This document shows, piece after piece, positions 1 to 5,687 of a stretch of 7,102 nt of DNA (within the stretch, counting starts at the first letter, position 1; each line of letters opens with the position of its first letter). Source of the DNA: Syntrophaceae bacterium UBA3084 (GTDB lineage: Bacteria > Desulfobacterota > Syntrophia > Syntrophales > UBA6807). The DNA is taken from assembly GCA_002367335.1 (NCBI GenBank), contig DFBI01000078.1, positions 20,732 through 27,833 of the forward strand, read 5' to 3'. The notes under the pieces were generated by a model. The model made no database searches, was not told the origin of the DNA, and saw only the letters and a list, made by a program, of their open reading frames with translations. Made by a program: the position numbers and the translations under genes.

Positions 1-31
1 GACGTTTTTGGGACTTTTTACGAATGCATCA
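1..31 (+). repeat. End of a third MITE-like element copy, cut by the window edge
   Basis: These 31 bases are the reverse complement of the left end of the argF-argG element (5532-5562) with a single mismatch. They include ACTTTTTACGA followed by ATGCATCA, the same right end as the copy at 2261-2395. The shared inner GACGTTTTTGGG shows it is closer in sequence to the argF-argG copy. The rest of the element, with its hairpins, must lie to the left of position 1. It ends three bases from the dapA stop codon. Confidence 0.82.
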
Positions 32-34
32 CCT

Positions 35-907
35 TTAGATCAACCCATAATTTATCAGAACATTCTTCAACTTGTTATAATTTGCATCCGACATCCTGCA
101 CAAGGGCAGTCTCAACTCATATTCAATTTTTCCCATCATGGATAAAGCGGCTTTGGACGGAATAGGATTGGTCTCGAAGAAAAGCGACTCCATAAGCGGT
201 CGCATCTTGTAATGCAACTGTCTCGCCTTTCCCATATCACCCGCTTCAAAGGCATGAATCATGCCAGCCATGTCAGCAGGGACAACATTTGATATAACGG
301 AGATGACACCTTTTCCACCGACTTCAAGGATAGGTAAAGCAGTAAAATCATCACCTGATAGAACAATAAAATCGCCACCGCATAAATCGATGACCCTGCT
401 AATCTGCCTGAGGTCTCCTGTTGCTTCCTTTATCCCGACAATATTGCTGATTTTTGACAGCCGTTCAACGGTCTCCGGCAAAACATTAGATCCAGTCCTG
501 CTCGGAACATTGTAAGGAAAGATCGGAATCGGAACTTCCCCGGCAACGGCCTTATAATGCTGATACAATCCTTCCTGTGTGGGCTTGTTGTAATAAGGAG
601 ATACCATTAATACGCCATCTGCTCCCGCTTCGTAAGCATGTTTTGTTAATCGTATGGCTTCCCGCGTACTGTTGGATCCCGTACCGGCAATAACAGACAC
701 TCTCTTTTTAACCGCATCAATAGTTATTTCAATTACTCGATCATGTTCCTCATGGGATAAAGTCGCCGACTCACCCGTCGTTCCACAAGGAACGATTCCA
801 TCGGTTCCCGACTCAATCTGGAACTCGATAAGTTCCCTCAATGCCTCCTCGTCCACCTCTCCATTCCTGAAAGGTGTGACAATCGCTACGATAGCTCCTC
901 TAAACAT
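35..907 (-). CDS. dapA: 4-hydroxy-tetrahydrodipicolinate synthase
   Basis: The enzyme condenses pyruvate with aspartate semialdehyde, the first committed step toward diaminopimelate and lysine. It is a cytosolic TIM-barrel tetramer of the DapA/NanA aldolase family. The 290-residue length is typical. GTTGES at 42-47 includes the two proton-relay threonines (43, 44). Tyr106 is in SPYYNKP and Tyr132 in YNVPSRTG, with Arg137 there being the residue expected to bind the aspartate semialdehyde carboxylate. Lys160 in GIKEATGD forms the Schiff base with pyruvate. These residues favour DapA over other aldolases. Phe130-Pro131 before Tyr132 is slightly unusual, since that position is usually aliphatic. 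A strong ribosome binding site precedes the ATG. The stop TAA lies only three bases from the end of a repeat element, so the next gene in the pathway, if any, is beyond the window. Confidence 0.98.
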   Translation of the reverse strand: MFRGAIVAIVTPFRNGEVDEEALRELIEFQIESGTDGIVPCGTTGESATLSHEEHDRVIEITIDAVKKRVSVIAGTGSNSTREAIRLTKHAYEAGADGVLMVSPYYNKPTQEGLYQHYKAVAGEVPIPIFPYNVPSRTGSNVLPETVERLSKISNIVGIKEATGDLRQISRVIDLCGGDFIVLSGDDFTALPILEVGGKGVISVISNVVPADMAGMIHAFEAGDMGKARQLHYKMRPLMESLFFETNPIPSKAALSMMGKIEYELRLPLCRMSDANYNKLKNVLINYGLI

Positions 908-911
908 TATT

Positions 912-919
912 TCCTCCTT
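912..919 (-). promoter_or_regulatory. Strong ribosome binding site of dapA
   Basis: AAGGAGGA on the coding strand, four bases before the dapA ATG. It is an essentially full anti-16S match and fixes the start. The rest of the 75-bp lysA-dapA gap shows no clear terminator or promoter. Confidence 0.85.
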
Positions 920-982
920 TTTCCTTTACTTTTTTAGATATTTTAATCCGGATGAATAATAAATAGTCTGGACACATTATGT

Positions 983-2242
983 CTATTCCTGCAGAAATCC
1001 CGGTATATCCTCCCCTCTCACTATATCTTCATATGTTTCTCTTCTTTTGATCACATAGTATTGATCATCTTTAACAAGAACTTCTGCTACCCTCGGCCTT
1101 GAATTATAATTCGAAGACATGGAAAAACTATATGCACCCGCGCTCATTACTGCAAGAAGATCTCCTCTCTCAAATCTCGGAACTACTCTGTTCTTTGCAA
1201 GAAAATCTCCGGACTCACAAATAGGGCCAACAACGTCTGCAGAAAAAAGTCCCCTCTCTTTCTGAATGACAGCCTGAATCTGGTGGTATGAATTATACAG
1301 GCTGGGTCTTATCAAATCATTCATACCCGCATCCACTATGATAAAGTTTTTATCGGCGTTACTCTTGGTATAAAGAACTCTGGAAACCAGTATTCCCGCA
1401 TTCCCCATAATTACCCTTCCGGGTTCAAATATGAACGTACAATTAATGCCCTTCGCCCTGCTGATAATAGCTTCTGCATATTCAGTGGGATGGGGCGGGT
1501 TCTCTTCGTCATAGGTAATGCCAAGACCGCCTCCAAGATCAAGATACTGTATGTCAATATCATCCTCTCTTAGAAGGTTTATCAAATTTGTCAACCTGCC
1601 CAGAGCATCCAGGAAGGGAGAAACTTTGGTAATCTGAGAGCCTATGTGACAATCTATGCCTATAATATCTATATGCTCAAGTTTCTTTGCCTGGTGGTAT
1701 TCATCAAAAGCGTTATGGATATTTATACCGAATTTATTCTCCTTGAGACCTGTAGATATATAGGAATGTGTTTTTGAATCCACATCAGGGTTTACACGCA
1801 GGGATATCCGGGCTCTCTTGTTCATCTTTCCTGCACAGAAATTGATGATTTCAAGTTCCTGAGAAGATTCGACATTAAACATCAATATTTCATTTTCAAT
1901 GGCAAATCTTATCTCATCTTCTCTCTTTCCGACACCGGAATAAACTACTTTTTTCGGGTCCACTCCAGCCAGAAGCGCCCGATATAGTTCACCGCCGGAG
2001 ACAATATCCATTCCCCCGCCTTTTTTGATAATTACTCTTAAAATAGCTATATTAGAATTTGCCTTGGATGAAAAACAGATAATATGTGGAACATCGGCAA
2101 ATGCTTCATCGAAAACATTAAAGTGGCGATCAAGAGTTCTATGGCTGTATAAATAGAATGGTGTTCCCACTTCTTCCGCAATATTAGTAACAGGAACTTC
2201 TTCGCACCACAGCTCATTTTCTACATAATGAAAGTAATTCAT
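983..2242 (-). CDS. lysA: Diaminopimelate decarboxylase
   Basis: The PLP enzyme decarboxylates meso-diaminopimelate to L-lysine, the last lysine step, in the cytosol. The 419-residue length is standard. This is a fold-III (alanine-racemase-like) barrel. The PLP lysine is Lys60 in SSKANSN (58-64). HIGSQ is at 199-203, GGGLG at 237-241 (phosphate binding) and EPGR at 273-276. The C-terminal active-site segment GPICESGD (339-346) supplies Cys342 and Glu343 from the partner subunit, and Tyr371 lies in GAYSF. The N-terminus fits the family, so the ATG is likely correct, but only a weak GAG precedes it. The region upstream is a heptad tract followed by a MITE-like element, which separates this gene from the lipoprotein gene. 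The stop is TAG, 75 bp before dapA. Confidence 0.98.
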   Translation of the reverse strand: MNYFHYVENELWCEEVPVTNIAEEVGTPFYLYSHRTLDRHFNVFDEAFADVPHIICFSSKANSNIAILRVIIKKGGGMDIVSGGELYRALLAGVDPKKVVYSGVGKREDEIRFAIENEILMFNVESSQELEIINFCAGKMNKRARISLRVNPDVDSKTHSYISTGLKENKFGINIHNAFDEYHQAKKLEHIDIIGIDCHIGSQITKVSPFLDALGRLTNLINLLREDDIDIQYLDLGGGLGITYDEENPPHPTEYAEAIISRAKGINCTFIFEPGRVIMGNAGILVSRVLYTKSNADKNFIIVDAGMNDLIRPSLYNSYHQIQAVIQKERGLFSADVVGPICESGDFLAKNRVVPRFERGDLLAVMSAGAYSFSMSSNYNSRPRVAEVLVKDDQYYVIKRRETYEDIVRGEDIPGFLQE

Positions 2243-2263
2243 AACTCAAAACTTTAAACTTGA
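2243..2263 (+). repeat. Heptad repeat tract directly upstream of lysA
   Basis: Three consecutive 7-mers, AACTCAA, AACTTTA and AACTTGA, run from the lysA start codon to the edge of the MITE-like element. This occupies the whole lysA leader, so no good Shine-Dalgarno sequence is present; only GAG is available 3 bases before the ATG. Confidence 0.6.
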
Positions 2264-2395
2264 CAGTCTCGTAAAAAGTAGAAATATGCACAATTTTGTC
2301 ATTCCCGTGAAAACGGGAATCCAGTCTTTTCAAGTGCTTAGCCCTCTATGGATTCCCGCCTACGCGGGAATGACAGACTTTTTACGAATGCATCA
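2261..2395 (+). repeat. MITE-like palindromic element, copy 1, in the lipoprotein gene-lysA gap
   Basis: A 135-bp element with the same plan and same length as the copy between argF and argG, but inverted relative to it. Terminal inverted repeats TCGTAAAAAGT (2269-2279) and ACTTTTTACGA (2377-2387) enclose two perfect 8-bp hairpins: 2301-2308/2313-2320 with loop GAAA, and 2352-2359/2364-2371 with loop CTAC. The outer ends are TGACA on the left and TGCATCA on the right. The hairpin arms are of the GTCATTCCCG...CGGGAATCCA type that is widely dispersed in bacterial genomes. The direct repeat AAACTTGA flanks it at 2256-2263 and 2395-2402. No open reading frame of note lies inside. It separates lysA from the upstream gene by 181 bp. 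Confidence 0.87.
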
Positions 2396-2416
2396 AACTT
2401 GAAACATGAAACATTT
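2396..2416 (+). repeat. Heptad repeat tract on the other side of the element, after the lipoprotein gene
   Basis: Three consecutive 7-mers, AACTTGA, AACATGA and AACATTT, have the same period and unit type as the tract at 2243-2263. This suggests one original tract that was split by the 135-bp element between them. Confidence 0.55.
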
Positions 2417-2423
2417 TTTTACA

Positions 2424-2891
2424 TTATGGAACTTTTATCTCTGCGACATTTGACTCCGCACTGCAGGCTCCCGACAAATTACATATCAAGACCTTGTAGG
2501 AATAGAGATTGCCACTCTTTACATGGGTATCGTAATACATAATTCTATTCTCCCCTTCCCGCATCAGTTTCGGATCACCTGGGGATAGTTTTGCTATCAG
2601 AGAATATTTACGGGGACAGCCGGGACAACTGCCACCACCTATATCCAATTCGTTCTTGAATATGCTGATGTGGTCGATATCTGTATCTTTCCCCGGAATG
2701 CTCCATCTGAGTTTCACCCCGTGATCATCAGGAAATGCGCTCAAATCTGAAACTGCTGCGGGGCAACTAATGTGAGGACAGCGGGGATCTGCCTTTTTCC
2801 CGCAACTCAGGCAAAAAACCGTCAGGGAAAATACCACAGTCATTAATAAAATAATATGTAAAATATTATTTTTCTTGCATCTCTTTTTCAA
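2424..2891 (-). CDS. Putative cysteine-rich lipoprotein with fibronectin type III-like domain
   Basis: Function unknown. The 155-residue product begins with a basic stretch (MKKRCKKNN), then a hydrophobic segment at about 10-28, and a lipobox-like CLSC at 27-30 predicting lipidation at Cys30. The box is degenerate because the -3 position is Cys rather than Leu/Val/Ile. The mature chain opens CGKKADP, similar to the CGxKGP start of LptM/LppL-type lipoproteins, which also sit near lysA or dapF in other proteobacteria. Residues about 44-155 look like one FnIII-type beta-sandwich (Pro-Ala-x-Val-x-Asp-Leu, VKLRW, late YSYKV, final SNVAEI). It carries three cysteine pairs: C38/C43, C89/C92 (CPGC) and C137/C143. 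The start is a TTG inside argH, backed by an AAGGA site 9 bases upstream. The next in-frame ATG (residue 17) would destroy the signal peptide. The fold call is inferred by eye. Confidence 0.82.
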   Translation of the reverse strand: MKKRCKKNNILHIILLMTVVFSLTVFCLSCGKKADPRCPHISCPAAVSDLSAFPDDHGVKLRWSIPGKDTDIDHISIFKNELDIGGGSCPGCPRKYSLIAKLSPGDPKLMREGENRIMYYDTHVKSGNLYSYKVLICNLSGACSAESNVAEIKVP

Positions 2892-4254
2892 TCTCTTCGA
2901 TCCTTTTCAAGACCATTTCTTTCGATGTTCCACCGGGAATATTTCTGGCATTAACAGAATTTTCTACACTCACAAAATCGTAAACAAGATTGTCAAATCC
3001 CTCGTAAAAGGACCTGAATTCTTCCATAGTAAGGGATTGCAAATCTCTTCCCTTCTCAATACAGTATGCAACGATACGCCCCACTATCTCATGAGCATCT
3101 CTGAAAGGAACACCTTTTATCACCAGATATTCGGCTATATCGGTGGCTGTGGAAAATCCCTTCGCCGCCTCTTTTAACATCTTTTCCCTGTTAAATGTCA
3201 GGTTTTTTGTCATTGCCGCCAGGATATGAAGACACCCCTTCAGTGTGTCAACCGTATCGAAAAGTGGTTCTTTGTCCTCCTGAAGGTCCCTGTCATACGT
3301 CATGGGAAGACCTTTCATAACGGTCAGAATGGCAACCAGATTGCCATAGATACGCCCTGTTTTCCCCCTGATTAATTCGGGCACATCGGGATTCTTCTTC
3401 TGTGGCATAATGCTGCTGCCGGTTGTAAAGGAATCGGATATTCTCACAAAATCAAACTCTTCACTTGACCAGATAATAAGATCTTCACAGAAGCGACTCA
3501 TATGCATCATCAGCAGGCTTGCATTGAAAATAAACTCGGCAATAAAATCCCGATCCGAAACAGCATCCATACTGTTCTTAGTGATCTCCGGAAAATCGAG
3601 AGATTCGGCAACATATTCCCTGTCAATCGGAAGGCCCGTGCCTGCAAGAGCCGCAGAACCTAACGGCATGACATTGATTCTTTTATGACACTCCTTCAGC
3701 CGATCTCCATCTCTGATCAGCATCTCCCGGTAGGCAAGGAAATAATGTGCCAGGAGTATAGGTTGTGCCTTCTGCAGGTGGGTATATCCGGGCATTATGG
3801 TATCAATTTCATTCTTCGCCAACTCAACAAGGCAGCCTTTAAGTATGCCAATGAGACCTATTACAGTTGTTACTTCATCTCTCAGGTAAAGCCGCATATC
3901 AAGGGATACCTGGTCATTTCTGCTTCTCCCGGTATGAAGCTTTCCCCCTGCTTCTCCGATACGATCTATGAGGGCTTTTTCAACGGCCATGTGGATATCC
4001 TCAGAATCGACAGAGTAAGAAAAATTTTCTGTCTCTATATCCTCCAGTATATTATCAAGACCTGATATAATGCTTTTTTCTTCGCCTGAAGAAATAATTC
4101 CCTGTTTGGCAAGCATTTTACAGTGTACAACACTCCCTTTAATATCGTATCGATAGAGACGTTTATCAAAATTGATAGAGGCAGTGAACTCTTCTACCTG
4201 TCTCTCGGTGGAATCTTTAAAACGCCCACCCCATGGTTTTTTGTGTGTTGTCAT
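2866..4254 (-). CDS. argH: Argininosuccinate lyase
   Basis: This enzyme cleaves argininosuccinate to arginine and fumarate. It belongs to the fumarase/aspartase superfamily and acts as a cytosolic tetramer. The 462-residue length is typical. The N-terminal WGGRF at 8-12 is the usual ArgH opening and supports the chosen ATG. SEDIHMAVE at 84-92, HTGRSRNDQV at 107-116 and GYTHLQKAQP at 156-165 (with the catalytic-base His159) are family motifs. GSSIMPQKKNPD at 279-290 is the superfamily signature with the catalytic serine. There is no Shine-Dalgarno sequence before the ATG, only A/T-rich heptads in the 23-bp gap after argG. Translation may therefore depend on coupling with argG or on an unstructured A/U-rich leader. 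The last 26 bp overlap the start of the lipoprotein gene. Confidence 0.98.
   Translation of the reverse strand: MTTHKKPWGGRFKDSTERQVEEFTASINFDKRLYRYDIKGSVVHCKMLAKQGIISSGEEKSIISGLDNILEDIETENFSYSVDSEDIHMAVEKALIDRIGEAGGKLHTGRSRNDQVSLDMRLYLRDEVTTVIGLIGILKGCLVELAKNEIDTIMPGYTHLQKAQPILLAHYFLAYREMLIRDGDRLKECHKRINVMPLGSAALAGTGLPIDREYVAESLDFPEITKNSMDAVSDRDFIAEFIFNASLLMMHMSRFCEDLIIWSSEEFDFVRISDSFTTGSSIMPQKKNPDVPELIRGKTGRIYGNLVAILTVMKGLPMTYDRDLQEDKEPLFDTVDTLKGCLHILAAMTKNLTFNREKMLKEAAKGFSTATDIAEYLVIKGVPFRDAHEIVGRIVAYCIEKGRDLQSLTMEEFRSFYEGFDNLVYDFVSVENSVNARNIPGGTSKEMVLKRIEEIEKEMQEK
2901..2905 (-). promoter_or_regulatory. Ribosome binding site supporting the TTG start of the lipoprotein gene
   Basis: AAGGA on the coding strand lies 9 bases before the TTG at 2889-2891, inside the end of argH. 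It decides the start, because the only other in-frame candidate (ATG at codon 17) lies within the hydrophobic core of the signal peptide. Confidence 0.6.
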
Positions 4255-4258
4255 AGAT

Positions 4259-4279
4259 TTTAATTTTTAATTTTTAATT
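4259..4279 (-). repeat. Three perfect tandem copies of AATTAAA between argG and argH
   Basis: Read on the coding strand, three exact 7-bp units AATTAAA start within the argG stop codon and end 4 bases before the argH ATG. They fill almost the entire 23-bp gap. No Shine-Dalgarno sequence is present. The A/U-rich leader could favour re-initiation or ribosomal protein S1 binding, but that role is inferred. Confidence 0.75.
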
Positions 4280-5483
4280 ATTTATTGAGCATTGCCCGGA
4301 TTCTCATCCTGAGAGCATTTAGCCTTATAAACCCTATAGCATCTTTTTGATTGTACACTTCATCACTGTCAAAAGTCGCAAAATCTTCACTGTACAGAGA
4401 ATGAGGAGATTTTCTCCCCACTACAATACAGTTCCCCTTGTATAATTTCATTCGCACAGTCCCGGTTACATTTTTCTGGGTCTCATCAATCATCTTTTGC
4501 ATAATTTCCATTTCCGGAGAATACCAGAATCCATTGTAAACGAGCTGGGCATATTTGGGAATAAGGGAATCTCTCATGAACATTACCTCTCTGTCCATAG
4601 TTATTGATTCCAGCGCCCGGTGTGCTGTCCAGAGTACTGTTCCGCCGGGAGTTTCGTAAACTCCTCTTGATTTCATTCCCACGAATCTGTTCTCAACCAT
4701 ATCGATCCTGCCAACACCATTTGCTCCCGCAAGATCATTCATCTGATCCAGAAGCATAGCCGGATTTATTTTCTTTCCATCGACGGCCACAGGATTTCCC
4801 TTTTCAAAATCTATTTCCGCATAGGTCGCGACATCTGGCGCATTCTCGGGTGAGACAGTCATAACAAATATATCCTCAGGCGCTTCCACCCACGTGTCTT
4901 CCAGAATCCCACCTTCATGAGAAATATGGAGCAGGTTTCTGTCCTCGCTATAGGGTTTTTTCTTTGTTATTGTTATGGGAATATCATATTTTTCCGCGTA
5001 ATCAATCATTGCTTCCCTTGAATTCAAGGTCCAGCGATCATCTTTCCACGGAGATATAATTTTGATATCGGGTTCAAGGGCCATATAAGTCATTTCAAAC
5101 CTTACCTGATCATTTCCTTTTCCCGTGGCGCCATGGCAGACCGCATCGGCCCCTTCTTTTCTCGCAATTTCAATCTGCTTTTTTGCTATGAGCGGCCTGG
5201 CCAGTGAAGTTCCCAAAAGATATGTTCCCTCGTAAACGGCATTCGCCCTCAGGGCCGGAAAAACAAAGTCCCTTACAAACTCTTCCTGAAGATCTTCAAT
5301 ATATATCTTGCTTGCTCCTGTATTAATCGCTTTTTCCTCTAAACCCTCCAGTTCCTCTTTCTGGCCAACGTCTGCCGCAAAGGCAATCACCTCACAACCA
5401 TAAGTCTCAATTAACCACCGCACAATAACCGAAGTATCCAACCCTCCGGAATAAGCCAGAACAACTTTTTTTACATCACTCAT
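4278..5483 (-). CDS. argG: Argininosuccinate synthase
   Basis: The enzyme joins citrulline and aspartate using ATP to make argininosuccinate, the penultimate step of arginine synthesis in the cytosol. The length of 401 residues is typical. The N-terminal adenine-nucleotide alpha-hydrolase (PP-loop) motif AYSGGLDTS is at 10-18. YLLGTSLARP is at 88-97 and HGATGKGNDQVRFE at 117-130; both are signature segments for citrulline/aspartate and ATP binding. The start is supported by an excellent GGAGGA ribosome binding site 10 bases upstream (5494-5499). The gene is preceded by a 204-bp gap carrying a MITE-like element and is followed after 23 bp by argH, whose enzyme uses its product. No truncation or unusual residues were seen. 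Confidence 0.98.
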   Translation of the reverse strand: MSDVKKVVLAYSGGLDTSVIVRWLIETYGCEVIAFAADVGQKEELEGLEEKAINTGASKIYIEDLQEEFVRDFVFPALRANAVYEGTYLLGTSLARPLIAKKQIEIARKEGADAVCHGATGKGNDQVRFEMTYMALEPDIKIISPWKDDRWTLNSREAMIDYAEKYDIPITITKKKPYSEDRNLLHISHEGGILEDTWVEAPEDIFVMTVSPENAPDVATYAEIDFEKGNPVAVDGKKINPAMLLDQMNDLAGANGVGRIDMVENRFVGMKSRGVYETPGGTVLWTAHRALESITMDREVMFMRDSLIPKYAQLVYNGFWYSPEMEIMQKMIDETQKNVTGTVRMKLYKGNCIVVGRKSPHSLYSEDFATFDSDEVYNQKDAIGFIRLNALRMRIRAMLNK

Positions 5484-5493
5484 TTATGAATAT

Positions 5494-5499
5494 TCCTCC
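5494..5499 (-). promoter_or_regulatory. Ribosome binding site of argG
   Basis: GGAGGA on the coding strand, 10 bases before the argG ATG. It confirms the start and gives argG independent translation initiation after the element-filled gap. Confidence 0.8.
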
Positions 5500-5531
5500 A
5501 AGTTTAACCCGAATTGTCAAGAATAAAGACT

Positions 5532-5666
5532 TGATGCACTCGTAAAAAGTCCCAAAAACGTCATGCCGGACTTGATCCAGCATCCAGAACATATTGAAAT
5601 TATTGGATTCCGGCTTCCGCCGGAATGACAAAAAATGGTGTTTTTTGACTTTTTACGACTTTGTCA
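5532..5666 (-). repeat. MITE-like palindromic element, copy 2 (reverse orientation), in the argF-argG gap
   Basis: A 135-bp non-coding element. Its inner boundaries are terminal inverted repeats TCGTAAAAAGTC (5540-5551) and GACTTTTTACGA (5647-5658), which are 119 bp end to end. Outside these are the conserved unequal ends TGATGCAC on the left and TGTCA on the right. It holds two hairpins. One is imperfect with one mismatch (arms 5563-5570 and 5576-5583). The other is perfect with 8-bp arms (5607-5614 and 5619-5626) and a TTCC loop. It is flanked by the 9-bp direct repeat AAGACTTGA at 5526-5534 and 5666-5674, overlapping the ends by a few bases. It has no coding capacity for a transposase, so if mobile it would be moved in trans. 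Strand '-' means the opposite orientation to the copy near lysA. Confidence 0.87.
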
Positions 5667-5687
5667 AGACTTGACCCCATTAACATA

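Noticed and set aside
2261..2305. TTGACA-like -35 boxes at the element ends (near 2261 and 5661) and before argG (near 5515)
   Set aside because: At the expected 16-18 base spacing there is no acceptable TATAAT-like box, and the downstream sequence is not conserved between the two elements.
2298..2375. CRISPR array from the repeated ATTCCCG/CGGGAAT motifs
   Set aside because: The motifs are inverted hairpin arms within one element, not regularly spaced direct repeats with unique spacers.
2348..2542. 64-codon plus-strand reading frame starting in the lysA-side element
   Set aside because: It begins within a hairpin of the repeat element and then runs antisense over the lipoprotein gene; its translation resembles no protein family and is typical of spurious frames over such repeats.
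3410..4065. Plus-strand reading frames of 92 and 126 codons opposite argH
   Set aside because: They lie fully antisense to a gene with complete family motifs, lack ribosome binding sites and have no recognisable domains.
5563..5658. Intrinsic terminator after argF
   Set aside because: The hairpins are strong but neither is followed in the transcription direction by a proper U-run; they are explained better as parts of the repeat element.
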